Source of the DNA: Zygnema cylindricum | Lineage: Eukaryota > Streptophyta > Zygnematophyceae > Zygnematales > Zygnemataceae | Reading direction: 5' to 3' | Length of the DNA stretch: 59,676 nucleotides | NCBI GenBank assembly: GCA_037447655.1 | Contig: JBBHKE010001302.1 | Coordinates: forward strand, 64,001 to 123,676 | Part shown: positions 1-12,580 of the stretch, piece by piece | Layout of the letters: each line of letters begins with the position of its first letter | How positions within the stretch are numbered: the stretch's first letter is position 1 | Notes under the pieces: generated by a model | Seen by the model: only the letters and a program-made list of their open reading frames with translations | The model's database searches: none | What the model was told of the DNA's origin: nothing | Position numbers and translations under genes: made by a program

Positions 1-3000
1 GAACTTCTTCGATCCCCGACAAATCCACTACAGCCGTACCACTTGTTGGGAAAAGGAGGAGCGGTACGCCAAAAAAATCGTGCGGTTTCTTTGTGAGGGA
101 GACGAACAGTCCATTTCATGAATCTTGGGAGGTAGTAATTATACGCGGCAACTGCATTTCTGCAAAACTGGACATCAGCAAAAAAAGCAAATCTTTATCG
201 AGACTTGTAGTTAAGTGCAAAACAATGATAGATTGTGAAACTAAGTCCATTCAAGGAGAAAGAGGGAGAGTACATCAGTCACCACTATTTACGAGGATTG
301 TGCTTGCAAAGCTTTTGCTTTTTGCTTGAACACATATATCATATATGGATCCCGATAACTAGCGATGTCTGGCGGCAACTGGTGATAACCGACGGACAAA
401 CGGATGATACGAAGCATGTAAATCTATAACAAGCTGAAACCATGACTTTGCTAAATCTTAATAGAACACTTGATTGGGCAAAATTCTGTTCACAAAATTT
501 GAAAATAATAATCAAGGTACAAAGTCCAACATATGATACACGCAAAACTATATAAAGCAGGTCATTACAGAATAAGTACAGTTTACAGCACACCATGCTG
601 AGGACTTTTTCCTCGACGATTTTGGAACCAAACGGTTTTAGTGCAGAGATGACGACGATACCGCAATATTGATGTCGATATGTTGCGATAATTGACGATA
701 TTATCGAGACCCATATTATCGAGATCGAAAAAAAATACATATAGGTTATCGACAAATCTGCCCGATATATAACACTAATGGCTATCCTTCCATAAATGCA
801 TCGGTGGACTCAACTTTTGTAATAAGCAGATTTACTTAAGCGGGCTAACGAAAAACCATTCCACAGACATAGTTCATAAATAGTCCGGTATTTATTTCAC
901 TTGACGAAACAAAATGATTGTAAATTGGCATTTACCCAAACATTCATAACTGCAAACAACCTTTACGGTATACGGCCATATAAAGCAACTGTCATAAAAG
1001 CATTTATATAACACGCAACAGGTGAAAAAAGGTTGAGTTCTAAAAGTTTGGATGAGAAAACAGTAATATTAGCAGTAACTGTTGTAGTAGTGTGGGAGCG
1101 CACCACTTCGTACGCAAAAAAGAAAGGTGTTATAAGGAGGCTTGTTAATGGTTCATATAATTTTTTCTTAGCTAATGCAACTGATCCACACTAATATACG
1201 TGTAAGCCACTGAAATCGCACCTAAAATTAGTATGGTCCCGGCCATAGTTCACAAGGATGGAAACTGAGGCCATAAGTTTATCGAAAGGTCAAACCTGGA
1301 TACAATTCCAAATAAAAAAACATAAAATGGCCGCAGGTTTCCGCACTTCAAAAATTACAGTCCAACCGAAATTTCATGAAAGTTCTATTGTATGCAATCC
1401 AGAAATACAGACCTTAAATAACTCTACAGTCGGAAAATTTGTGCCCATAGAGATAGACAGGACTACACAGATATTAGGATTGACAATACATATCCGGCGC
1501 TGTTTTTGTTTGGGCTCTGACCCTAAAGTTACGTTAATAATGCTAATTATTTTTCCTAACGCTCATTCTTTAATAGGTTCATGATCACCCACGTCCATTT
1601 TAACTAAATTAGGATTAACAGCACGCAAAGAAACACTAATAGCTTATTTACTCTAATAGTGGTTCACAGTATATGATCGCTGTCAGTTCATAAAATTTGA
1701 AAATTTTAAAGAATTCACGACAAATTTAAAACCCCCCAAAAAGTCCAGGTTTTTGATAATTTAGCATACTCAAATCTTTGAGAACTTAACATACCGGAAA
1801 AAACCAAATTTTTGGCAGTTTAACATACCACAAAGAAATAAATTTCCAGCAATTTCACATACCCGAAAAGTCCAGGCGCCTGCATCAAGAATTATAATAT
1901 CTGATGTATTTGAAAATCTCGGCCATTTAGGCTCCCCTAGAGTGGGCCTTAGACATCCAAATTTTCCAGTCCTAAAAATGCCCTCCATCCAATAGAAATT
2001 AATTTTTAAGCTTTCTCCAGTTATATCATCGTGAATAAACCATATTCGGTCCCCATGGAACGTTCCACTGAAGTTTCCTGGAAAAATCAAAAATCGGAAA
2101 ACAGGGAAGAAAAAGAAAAAGAACAAATTGAGACTGAGAAAACTGAAGTTTATAAAGCTTGGGTTAGAATGATCTCTCTGCTTACAATAGATACCAATAT
2201 CTCTTTCTGTAAAACAGAGCTTTATGAATCGGTTGACAAGTTTTTCGAAACTGAAACAGTTACCAGAATTGATGTGAAATATGTTAGGAAGCTTTAACAG
2301 GATTTAAAATGCTAATCCACATCAACGTTAGTACAAGTATCCCAAATTATATGCATTATAGACTTTTATTTTCAGCAAAATGCTAAAAAGTTACATGAAA
2401 GATTCTGGTGGGACTCTAATGACTAACATTGATATACCCCCACATATGAAAAAAATTGTTTCTACAACACTCATTCTAAAACATCCTGTGTTTTGAATCG
2501 AATACCTGTTTGTCTTGGCTTCCACAACAACTCACATAATCCTGCAGAGAAAAAAAAGACAACTAAAATTTACAAAAAACTATCCCTTCTGCCTAATAAA
2601 CAACAGCACAATCTGGGTTTAATTATAAGACTCACCATCAACCAGAGTCTGGAGATGTGTCAAAAGAGCTCGTTGGTGAGAATCCCCAACTATTGACACT
2701 TCCCGAATTCCCTTTTGAAGCAAAGCATTTGCAAAGGTTTCCAATGGCTGCATTTTTCCAGCACATTTGTACGTCTGAAACTGAAGATACGGTCTATTTG
2801 GAGGAGGAGCAATCCCAACTTCATTATAAGTGGAGCCGAGGTTCAAGAGACGACGACCAAAGCTGTTTCTTTCTCTTTTCGAAATAAATTCTGTACCGTG
2901 TTTTGTTGTTCGAGTATCTACCCACCGACCTACAAGTCCTATAGAACAAGGTCCTGCAGGCTGTTTCGGCAATGTTCGTGAAGGGCGTTCAATTTTGATA

Positions 3001-6000
3001 GTTAATTCTAACAGACGATTCGATCGAGGTCTTCCACTTGTCCCTCCCCTGTCACATGCCATACTCTCTGTCACGGTTAAGAAGGTTCCCACCATTGATC
3101 CAGTAACGCCTCATACTTATACCCATTCACACCAATAATAGTCTGGGCTGTCATCATTAGTGTTAACAGTTGGCTTATTATAGTAACTACCACACTTATT
3201 TTCCAATACAATTCGCTAAAGTTGAGCATATACCGAGCTCTCCGATTTTCTTTACCGAACTCCCTTTCAAAAAAACAACTGAATATACCTACATCGTGCA
3301 TCGCTATCAGCGTTAATATCATTTTGGCCTGTAAACTCATTTTTCTTCATGCCCACTCGTCGGATAATTACTCTGAAGTTGCCACAGAAATGTACGATTC
3401 TTACCTTCCAATTGGCTCTCTCCAAGTAAAAATCGAACACGAGTTTATAGAGAGAAGTCAATTTAAGGGGCCAAAAAAAAGAAGAAAAAACACGCAAATA
3501 GTGATATACGGTGTAATTCATAAATAGTTGTGAATGGTATAACATCTGCAGATGTGACAGTTTCAGTTAGCCAGGGTTCCTTGCTGATATTGGAAAGGTA
3601 ACTTGCCCAAAATGGACCGTAGAAGATAACAAACTAGGTGAAGGGGACCCACTAGGTTTAGTTGAACTTTATTGATTACTCTACGGATAAGCTAAAAAAA
3701 ACAAGAAAATTTAGTTCAAGTTTGTTTGATTAGTTTATGGAGACGTTGAGAAAAACTTACTAAGTTGAGAAAAAATGACTAACAGTCCATCAACAATCGA
3801 AAAAAACACGAGTGAGTTTAGTTACAGTTGATCAATTAATCAACGGACAAGTAAAGAGAAAGTTTAGTTGAGATTTCATCAACTAGACTCTAAGCTAAAA
3901 GAACATGACTAAGGTAGGTTAGTTGAAGTTGATTAGTTTGTGTATGAATAAGTAAGAGACCCACCTATTTTAGTTACAGTTTGATTGAATAGTCTATGGA
4001 TAAGTTAAGAGAACACACTAACTTTGATTAACGTTTTGATTGATTGGTCTACCGATAAGCTAAGGGAAGACGAAAAGTTTAATCAAATCTCAACTTAATA
4101 CTCCAGGGATAAGCTAAGAGAACACAACTAAGCTTAGCTATATTTGATTGATTAGTCCATGGAAAAGTTAAGACAGGGCAACTAAGTTAAATTGAAGCCG
4201 ACAAATAGCCACAGATAAGCTAAGAGAATAGACCAAAAGGATTAATAACTAATCTACAGATAAGCTAAGAAACATGACTACATAGTTCATAAATTAGCCT
4301 GTAGGTAAATTAAGAAAAACACGACTAAGTTTAATTCAATTTTGATTGGAAATCTTGGGAGGTTTAGAAGGACAGTAGCTCACAGAGAGCAGTCTGCGTC
4401 GATGGTGAGAAGGTATCTGCCCACGTCCCATGTCTGGTAGTGGACGGAGAAGGTGGAGCCCGGGCTGTCAGGGGACTTGGGCCGCGGAGAGATGTAGCCG
4501 TGCACCACTGCAGGTCCTGGGGAGGGAGGGAGAGGGAGACAGAGACAGAGCGGGAGACGGAGACAGAAGAAGGGAGTGAGGAAAGCGGAGACACGGTTCA
4601 GCGTTAAGCCAGCTACATAATAATTTGCCAAAAGCTATGTCACTGTCAGGAGAACAGTGTCAAATCGACATTACGATCAAAAGAATCCAAGTCAGAGAAT
4701 TTCCATAGATGGAGATTCAACTTCTGGCTTCATGGCCAACAATTTCCTGCACTCCTAAATGTTTTAAAAAACATGGTTGGTTACCTCCGCTTATTAGCAT
4801 TACTACATTCGGCAAATGATGAGATCTAGACGAGTAACCATGAGCCTTGGCAGTAAACTATTTTTAATAGATACCTAATACATAACTCTTGCCAAAAGAA
4901 CGCTTGGCGAGAAATCTTCCAAAAAGCTTGGTATTTGTGCAACTCGAGTCAAGTTTTCAGCTCACTTCCTCTAGAGTGTTCTAAAGAAAGTTGAGAATCA
5001 AAACAACACGCACAAAACACAGCTGACTTTAATTCACTGGCTTGTCTTTATTGGTGCTCAAAGAAACTGACAACTTGACATTTTTGGCTCAAACATAATT
5101 CGAGACTGAACAGTTGATATCTTGCCTGACAGAAACAGAAACCGTATTGTGTATAGCTAATGTTCATGAGTTAATGTTTTCCGCTCAAACTCGTTTTTCT
5201 ATGTGCACACTTTTTGATTTTTGTTGAAATTGACCAATCGAAAGGTAAGACGCTTACCTTTCTGTCACAGTATTCTGATGGAAGGTACAGGAATAAAAAC
5301 AAGTTTGAGGCGCAAAATCTATAATACTGACACACGCAGTAGTGGACTCCCTGCTGCCACTTCTGACATATACTCTTATGTTCTAGAGCATTTCATTCCT
5401 CTTCTAAAATTATTTCAAAAGCGCAAAGTTTGTAGTTAAGTTCACATCAATGCCAACACTTCTGAGGACTGGTCTGTCATTCACAAATCACTGATGCAAC
5501 AAAATATGCCCTTCAAAGAAATTGCTGTGCCCAGTAAACTTAACTATGTGGATTTTAAACTTAACCAAGACTCTTAGGAAGAACAGTGATGGGAGTGCAG
5601 CCAATTATTGAATCTCACCAGAGAGAATTACCATGAATTCACGTCTATCTGAAATGGCTCTGTCGAAGTAGGCATCCGAGGCAAAATTGAGCAAAAATTT
5701 GCATGGCAGCCCAGCCATACATTTCCAACAAGCTTTGCCTAACCCAATCCCAGAAATAGATCCTTCAACTAAAAGTAAAATGCAAGGAATTAGAGAAATT
5801 GGCCTCAATAATGTTTGCTATTAGTAAAAATGAGGGCCCAAAAGGATGGCCATAATGGAGGGAACAAAGCCACTAGTAAATGGGAGTAAAACTGTACCAC
5901 ATTATTTACGCCACAATTTGCCTAAAATAGGCTTCTTCCTGAGACCTTCCGTTGAAGACAACCCAAGAAGAGCATGGAAGGAAAGGTAGCAAAAGAGTCA

Positions 6001-7285
6001 ATTGAATGAAGAAACTGACAAAACACATATTAGCTTATATACGAGAGAAAAAAAAAAAAACCTTAGCTCCATCAGAGCTCCTGCTTTGCATTTTCTTCAT
6101 CAAACAAAAACATTTCGCTATAGGTGATGCATATGGTGAATTAAATCCTCACAAGGATTATATGATTCAACTTAAAGGTTGACAAAAAAATTCACAAAGG
6201 ATTTGGATAAAGGCTAAATTGGAAACAACTTATTTCAATTACGGTGAACAGTTTTACCTGTAACTTTAATATTCCAGTCTTTTCCAATAGTTATATTTGA
6301 CAGTTCACTTGTCTTTCCTCGCTTGTTCCAAAACTGTGCTGGGCCGTCCCAGCAAACATCATTGCTTACAAGGTCACGATTTGCAATTTGCTGGAGAGTG
6401 TCTGTGAGAGTAAAATTATAAAAAAAAAAAAAAAAATCAGCAAATTTTAACAAATTTAACAAAATAAAATATTTGACAGTTGAACAAATATAAAAATTTT
6501 AGACTGAAAAAATTAACAAATTTAAGTCCGCGAAGCAAGTTGTACTTGTGGATACTTTATACAGATTAAAACAAAAAACTTGTGTAAGCAACAGTTACGG
6601 AAGAGCATCTTTTACAAAGAGTTAGAAGAAGGAATTAGAAAAAATAAAAGAGTACTGAATTGCAAACCTTATTCTGAAACAAAAGCAGATTTTCCTACCA
6701 CACTACAAGTCAAGGATGATTACTTTGCATTGAAGGAAACTTGTCAACGTCAAGAAAACAATCAGGCTATCATCATTCAAAGGTGAACCTTCACCACTAA
6801 CAGTGACTGCAACTGTAACTGTCATGTTAACTCTACCTGTAACTGTAATTGTAACATTAATTGTAACTGTAATTGTAACATTAATTGTAACTGTAATTGT
6901 AACATTAACTGTAACTGTAATTGTAACTGTAATTGTAACTGTAATTGTAACTGTAATTGTAACTGTAGTTGTAACAGGAACTGTAATTGTAATTGTAACC
7001 GTAAGTGTAACTGTGATTGAAACTGAATTTGAAACTGTATCATAGACACATGCAAACTATCCTACGCACAACAATTTCCTTACCGTATTTTGCACGTCTC
7101 TTTCCTTGAACTTCACAAGTGAAAATTGCTAGAATCCATAAGCTTCCAAAAACGATTTTTTCAAAAATTCGTTTTCGGATCCTCCTCCTCTGCAAATCCT
7201 GTTTGTGGAATTCACATTTCAGGATAACTCTAGTTTGTCCCCCAAATTCTAAACCACCGACAATTTTCTTCCCTATCAGCTTCAT
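1..7285 (-). CDS. NXPE-like PC-esterase domain protein, 7 exons, 3' end off the window
   Basis: Proposed exons, in transcription order: 7285-7084, 6401-6258, 5768-5619, 4516-4384, 3048-2636, 2077-1863 and 167-1 (open at the edge). Every intron is GT..AG and all junction phases agree, giving 474 residues so far. Residues about 50-66 are hydrophobic after a basic N-terminus, suggesting a type II Golgi-like anchor. Exons 2-4 carry a filamin/Ig-like NXPE region (GPAVVHGYI, then DVGRYLLTI). Exon 5 has the C-x3-G-x2-GRWV signature (Cys 244, GRW 250-252) and the SGNH block I motif GDSH with the putative nucleophile Ser 333. Exon 6 has INFYW and AGAW (about 413-416). Exon 7 has YLPR and RTAPP (453-457). 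The family probably acts as secretory-pathway acyl-esterases or acyltransferases; the substrate is unknown. The Asp/His of block III would lie off the window. The ATG at 7285 is the first after an in-frame stop; an upstream exon ending at the TTTTAG just before it is not excluded. The weakest junction is the exon 5 acceptor. Confidence 0.82.
640..775. repeat. Dispersed CGATAT-rich repeat, copy 1
   Basis: A degenerate block rich in cgata/tatcg ends with GGTTATCGACAAATC and a terminal 'aacacta'. Better preserved relatives are at 27643-27747 and 33985-34150, and a weaker one at 33160-33300. The family is unnamed. Confidence 0.5.
1650..1677. mobile_element. Orphan terminus of the CACCGTGAATCGC inverted-repeat family
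   Basis: The stretch ctctaatagtggttcacag matches the right-hand end of the family described at 46586-46804. No clear left partner is present, so this is probably a truncated copy inside the NXPE-gene intron. Confidence 0.4.
3290..3515. mobile_element. MITE of the CACCGTGAATCGC family, intronic
   Basis: The left end reads TACATCGTGCATCGCTATC and the right end reads ATAGTGATATACGGTGTA. These are imperfect inverted repeats, each flanked by TA. Length is about 226 bp and there is no coding capacity. The copy lies in intron 4 of the NXPE-like gene. Confidence 0.65.
3640..4350. repeat. Degenerate ~60-bp minisatellite within an intron
   Basis: A recurring core of the type 'ggataagctaagagaacac..actaagtttagtt..attttgattgattagtct' appears about eleven times with many substitutions. 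The most constant words are GATAAGCTAAGA and TTGATTGATTAGTC. The array fills much of intron 4 of the NXPE-like gene, next to the MITE at 3290-3515. Confidence 0.75.
6803..7040. repeat. 12-bp minisatellite (aactgtaattgt)n
   Basis: About 18 imperfect copies of aactgtaattgt lie in intron 1 of the NXPE-like gene. The unit length is a multiple of three, so translations in both directions look like proteins (VTVIVTVIV or QLQLQLQ). These are artefacts of the repeat. Confidence 0.9.
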
Positions 7286-8150
7286 TCTAAAATTTAAACC
7301 AAGAAAGCTTTCCAGAAACTAAACTGGACCTCTGTCATACGCTCGAGACGTGGCAATTCAATATGCCTAAGCCTCTGCTTCCACAAAAAGTGTGGTTGCA
7401 AAACCAGACAAGTTGTACTTTTGATTGCAACAGCTGGATCGCCTTCTAAGGCAACACCATAACTGAGTGTTAAGAGAAGACAATAAAGTGGAGGCATCCA
7501 TGGCGACCTGTCCTCCTATCTTCCTCTTTTTTCAAATTTGTGTATTACGTTTCTCTATTTTGTTCGTCCAGGTTGGAGGGAAAAAAAGTGGCCGCATTTT
7601 TAAGGTTAAGTGGTGAATCAGTAAACGACCGGTTTTCTGTTGACCGTTTTTTTGCACGTTCACCTGACGGGACTGTACGGTCCCCTGGACTTTAGGGAAA
7701 CGAGGGGTAGATTAGTTTTTCCCTATGCGATTTCTGATGCTGAATCAGGTATATCGAGCAGCATAAAATCCAGTATTTATCGGGGAACATCGCGATTGCT
7801 GACCATAACTGGCAGATACATGTGCGTCACTACGCGTATCTGTAACAAAGAGAAAACATATTCGGAAGGTTTTGTCGTTTTATAATCTTTGAATAGTATG
7901 GCATCTACCTGTCTTGAACCAGTTTAGCGATGAATGGGTGCTATAAAACACCGCTTTGTGTCCTATTTAAGGAGAAAAAAAGTAAAATAGTAAAGGAAAA
8001 TTTACATCAGTCATGATTCAATATGTTAGTTGTTAGCTGTCGTATATGATAACTTTTGGGAAAGCGAAACATAAAATCATAGTTGTTCAAATCGGGCGAT
8101 TTTTTCCTTTTTTCCGATTAAAACGTATAATTCGTGACTTTTGAATAAAT
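7286..8150. other. Upstream of the NXPE-like gene; no gene seen
   Basis: This flank should hold the minus-strand gene's 5' UTR and promoter. A 67-codon minus-strand frame at 7294-7497 begins with a hydrophobic stretch but cannot be joined convincingly to exon 1. I could not pick out a clear TATA box. Confidence 0.4.
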
Positions 8151-8159
8151 CGGAAAAAA

Positions 8160-8410
8160 ACGCGATGTACTTTTTGTCCGGTAACTGAACGGCTAATTCA
8201 CGGAAAATGTACGGTATTTTACGATAGCTGTACGGTTCTGTACGGTAAATGTACGAAATTTGACGAAAAGATAAGTTGCACTTCGTAGTACTTTCTGTCC
8301 GGTAAACTGAACAGAAATTTTACGTAAATGTACGGAAATGTACCAAAAATGTACGGAATATTACGAAAGATACGGAAAATGTACGAAAATGGTACAAACT
8401 GCGGTATATG
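8160..8410. repeat. GTAC-rich dispersed repeat (copy 1; second copy near 33425-33560)
   Basis: Blocks such as gtccggtaactgaac and gtccggtaaactgaacag are followed by tttacgtaaatgtacgg. The same order recurs at 33425-33560 (ggacggttaactgaac, tttacgtgaacgtacg). Within the block, variants of tgtacggaaatg repeat many times. No coding frame is supported. Confidence 0.6.
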
Positions 8411-8419
8411 TGAAATTTA

Positions 8420-9739
8420 TTTTTGTTTACATGTACGCAATAGTACGGACGAAAATTCATTAACGATTTTTACGATTTTTTCAAAAGGTTCAATGCGTTT
8501 GTTACGTATAATTCGCCGCGATTAAATCGTTCGCACTAAACGCCGTGAACAACTATGCATAAAATGCTTAACCTTTCCTAGCAGCGTAACGCATTGAAAT
8601 CTGTTCCGATGGAAAAATTTCCAATTGAAAAAAATTTCCTAATTAAAATAGTGATGACCGTAAGGCTCAGGTCTATTGGCCCAATTTTCGGGTCATAGCA
8701 TGCACAGTTAGCCGCGTGGCAGTTACAAACAAATAGAAATAATGTCCGGGAAGAAGAAAAAAAAATAGAAACACACTTTTTTACGGCTGAGGGTATTTTC
8801 GCATGTGCTAAAGTTACAGTTATTTTCTGTCGTTTTCCTCCATAACTTGAAAAAAACGAGAAAATCCGCAGCCGTACCAAAAAATAGAAATTACCACCGT
8901 ACAAGTTGCGTTACCCTGGAACTTTATACGTACAGTATTTTGTCGTCTAGAGCGATACAATTTGTCGTTTAGCGCATTTCGACCCACTTTCGCGTCCTTT
9001 CAACACATGTTCAAACTTTACATCAAATCACCTTGTGAAGTGATTTGAAATAAAGTCTAGTAAGGTGAGTGAATAGGCTGACATTGTCGCACGTGTATGA
9101 AGTTTTTTACAATTTTTGTGCGCGGGGTACCTTAAAAAAAATACACCACGTTTCCAGCGTGTGCCTAATGTTTTGCGTGCGTAGATCCGTACAAGGGCCG
9201 TCTCTCTTAAAAACATGTGTCTTCACACATACAGCGTATGACAAATATTGGCCACCTGTCGGCAAGTGGGAAGACGATAAACGAAACCGCAAATTCTGTG
9301 CGACAGCGAAAGGTATTAGGGTTTCGACACGTCGACAATGTGGCGTACGGACATTACGAAGTCACAAAATTGTACAGCGTGCGGAGAAACGCCTCAAATT
9401 GAAGGCGAGTGGAAGTTTCGCCTCATTTTATGTACCACTTCATCTGTCACAATTCTTCGCACGTCTACGTAAGTCACTTTTTTAAGTGACAAGTTATTTG
9501 CGTTTACATCCGAATGCTCTGAAAGTTGTACGGAGAATCTTCGCTAAAAAACAAAGTAACAAGACTAAGTTACATGCGAAAGTACCCTAAGGGTTTTTTA
9601 CTTATTTTTTGTCGATTACCTCCAAGATTTAATTTTCTTCTGCCGTACGTATAAATTGTCGAAACCATAGTACAGTTGACGTCATTCTGAAACTTTGAGC
9701 ATATTCCACTTTGACGTCTTCACCTTTTTGACCCACTGC
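8420..9739. other. Unassigned sequence, no gene seen
   Basis: Open frames here, such as the plus-strand one at 9069-9485, have no recognisable domain and overlap frames on the other strand. The region shares the GTAC-rich character of its neighbours and is probably decayed mobile DNA. Confidence 0.4.
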
Positions 9740-10020
9740 TACACCGTGAATCGCTATTAGCGTTCATGACTCTAATTGGGGTACCCATTTTTTTTAGGCA
9801 AATTCCCAAATAGAATTAGGGTGATGTTCCATCAGGCGAAAAGTGGCGTAGTTTACAAAAATTCGCGACCCTCCGTACCAAATCGTACCCCCTATTTTGT
9901 TTTTATGGGAAAAACAACATTACAAAGAATCTTGCAGATACTCTCCGAAGGTCTTGGAAGTAATACTAGCCGTCGGATGTTCATTTGCGAGGAGTTCGCT
10001 TCATTTTTTTTTGTAACTGA

Positions 10021-10045
10021 CAACCCACCTCGAGGAGGTGGGTTG
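10021..10045. repeat. Conserved perfect hairpin, copy 1
   Basis: Arms of 11 bp (CAACCCACCTC and its complement) surround a 3-base loop. A near-identical stem occurs at 19916-19939. Sequence upstream is also weakly related in the two places (aaaacaacattaca). A second inverted repeat follows at about 10066-10099. Confidence 0.7.
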
Positions 10046-11695
10046 GCAGATACAGAAAAAAAAATCGTGACACGCTAGACGATTAAGCTACGTGTCATGA
10101 TGGAAAACCAACGAAAAATCTTAATATTTGCACATGACACGCGGTTTCCAAAATACAACCGAAAATAATAACGAAATTTCGTAATATCCCCTCGTCACGC
10201 TATTTTCGTTAACTTTTGTTCGTCACACTATTTTTCTCAAAGGACATTCGTTATGTTCGAAAAGTGAAACCCTAAAACATGAGTTGGCGTACAGACTGGC
10301 GTCTGCAAAAAGTATAATTTTTTTGTCGTAGGTACATGGTACGCAAGTCAAGATTTGAACTTCAGTTTGTCGGTGCTAAAAATTTGAAAGATATTCAATA
10401 TCCAACAGTAGCTTGCATGGCGCCAGTCAATATAGAACACGTGGCTTACAAAATCTACGTGATGGAACATCGACTCAATCAACCCAGTCTGTAGAGTTTG
10501 CCGTACAATTACAGAAACGTATGATGGAACTTCACCCTTAATCATTATAAATGTTTAATGAATGCTATTTGAGGTACCCCACCTAATAAGGTTCATAACA
10601 GTAATATAGTGCCCTTCTAAATAGTGTAGTGTACAGACTGTCAGATCCGTATTATTTTTTACTTTTTCAAGTAATAAAATATAGAAAAAATATTTACGCT
10701 AACGCGCGCGCATGTAAATGTGCTCTGGAAAAATGACGCGGATGTCACAAAAACGCGACGGCGTACGATTTGAACAATTTCGTACATGGACATAGTTTAG
10801 TGTGAAGATATTATGCGCCGACAATAATTACAAAGGAGTTTAAAAATTAGAGTTAATGATAAATTATAATTTTTTTTTTTTGGGAATTGCTAATCGTAGA
10901 GACGATTTTTGCTGCGCGCAGGTACACCGCGAATCGTAATTAGAGTAAATTACTCTAATTCGGTCGCTCGAAATTTCGACACTATGACATCAAATAGAGT
11001 AAATGATTCTAATTTTTTCATTATTCTATTTAAGGTAAGGTTTAATTAGCATTTTTAATTCTAATATATGTTCGTTTTAAATAGTGTGGAGTACGGATGA
11101 CGTCCGTCCGTGCAAAATTGTACTTTTATAAATAAAAAAAGTACAAATAATGTCTTATATGCATTTCTATTACTCTATATAGTGTGGCCCACACTATGTA
11201 GAAAGGTTGAACCAAATTCTAAAATTCTAATTGTTTGAACGTGCGAAAATTTCATGCGTAGCCCGCGCATGGAAACATTATTATGTTAATTAGTAATTTA
11301 ACTATAGAAATTTATCACGATTGAAAAAAAGTGTGTGATAATAACTGGTACTTCGATTGCCCAAAAAATGTTTAGCTTCAAGGGAAAATTTCAAAGGGAA
11401 TTGCTAATCACAGAGACATTTTTTGCTGCGCGCAGGTAGTTGTCAAAAATTGTACATTTGAAGTACAGTATAGAACAAGTGACGTACCTTTTGTGTTCAC
11501 ATTTGACGGTCAATCCGTCGAACAACTTTGACTGGCGAAATACTGTAACGACGGTTAAAAAAGTGTCGCGCTTGCGAACGTCGACCGTCATAAAAAAAAA
11601 AGCAATTCACACGGCCGGCGCAGATTTACGGTAACCTAACTGCGGCAACCACATGTAAATAAAATGGCTGCGCGCAAATAGTTTCTCACTTCACG

Positions 11696-11898
11696 TGAGC
11701 TCCACTGTGAAAGCACATCTTGGCATTTAAGTGCGTACTTTATTTTGTTTCTATGTGCGCATTTTACTTTTTCCATTAATGTGAATCAATGTGAAGTACG
11801 TTGTCGATGTTAGGATGCTGATTCGTAAATAGTGTGGCTTCATTTGGTCAAGCGTGACGACGCGCTAATACCAACATGTGCTTTCACAGTGGAGCTCA
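11696..11898. mobile_element. 203-bp inverted-repeat element (MITE-like)
   Basis: Arms of 28 bp start with TGAGCTCCACTGTGAAAGCA and are inverted at the far end with one mismatch. No protein is encoded. A target-site duplication is not obvious, so superfamily placement is open. Confidence 0.65.
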
Positions 11899-12350
11899 AA
11901 AATTATTCCCAAAAATTATTAACCCTAATAGCGATACACGGTGTAGTGTCCAATCCTAAAATACAAACTGAAAAGAAAAGGGGTCCGACAGGGTTCATTG
12001 AGTTTGATAACAGAATAGAACAAAACCAGAAATAAGGTTCATTTGGCTAAAAGTATTTTTCAATTTTTGAGGAAGAAAGGAAGTACATCATCGTTGGTTC
12101 CCTGTCGTATTTCACACAGTTCATCTTTTTTGAAAACATTGCTAACGGAAATTCAAAATCCCATACTTGTTGCTGACAACAAGTGGAAATTTCCATCGGA
12201 ACATACTTCAATGTGCTACGATGCTAAAAGTTAATGTATCCCACCTCAAAATTCAAGCAATTTTTGTTGCACTTTCCTAAAAAAGCGGCGAACAACATCA
12301 CAAAGCTTGCGTAGGAGAGCTTGGAGATCTTGGACTCGTTTCCTGACAAC

Positions 12351-12580
12351 TACACCACTGATCGCTAATCGTTATCAGTGTTAAAAAAAAAAAATCGTCA
12401 CTTAAAACAACAATTTGTCCTGCACACTTGTCGAATTGTCATTCCGATGGTTGCTATTGGAAGGCAAGATTCCCACCTTCCAATTGGTGATCTCCAATTG
12501 ACAATCCAGCAAGCGTGCGCGGAGAAAAGATGTTTTAAGTGGTGAAAAAAACATTAACTCTAATAGCGATTAGCAAAACA
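12351..12580. mobile_element. MITE of the CACCGTGAATCGC family
   Basis: The left end is TACACCACTGATCGCTAATC and the right end is a degraded ctctaatagcgattagca. Inside is the family's nested palindrome: cacttaaaacaac, then cacacttgtc, and near the far side gcgcggagaaaagatg with ttttaagtgg. Confidence 0.65.

Larger units (their letters stand above)
168..1862 (-). other. Intron 6 of the NXPE-like gene
   Basis: This 1.7-kb intron runs from a GTATGT donor to a GTCCAG acceptor, between the AGAW exon and the YLPR/RTAPP exon. It holds a CGATAT-rich dispersed repeat (640-775) and an orphan inverted-repeat end near 1650-1677. I see no other exon in it. Confidence 0.7.
9740..11945. mobile_element. Region bounded by opposing CACCGTGAATCGC-family ends (possibly composite)
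   Basis: A left-type end (TACACCGTGAATCGCTATT) starts at 9740 and a right-type end (AATAGCGATACACGGTGTA) closes at 11945. Another left-type end lies at 10922 and a separate inverted-repeat element at 11696-11898. Internal sequence at 10600-10800 resembles the inside of the element at 28167-28703 (atagtgtagtgtacagactg, then 'cgcgcgcatg'). This may be one large element, several nested ones, or two unrelated half-copies. Confidence 0.4.

Noticed and set aside
339-755. 138-codon minus-strand frame in the NXPE-gene intron
   Set aside because: It covers the CGATAT repeat, lacks splice-compatible context and shows no PC-esterase motif; the true next exon is 167-1.
6803-7055. Opposed 77-80-codon frames reading VTVIVTVIV and QLQLQLQ
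   Set aside because: Both come from a 12-bp minisatellite whose length is a multiple of three.
9069-9485. 138-codon plus-strand frame
   Set aside because: No recognisable domain, overlapping frames on both strands, and GTAC-rich repeat-like context.
10021-10080. Hairpin followed by CTAG as a Helitron 3' end
   Set aside because: The CTAG is more than 25 bases beyond the stem, and the second copy at 19916 has no CTRR at the matching place.
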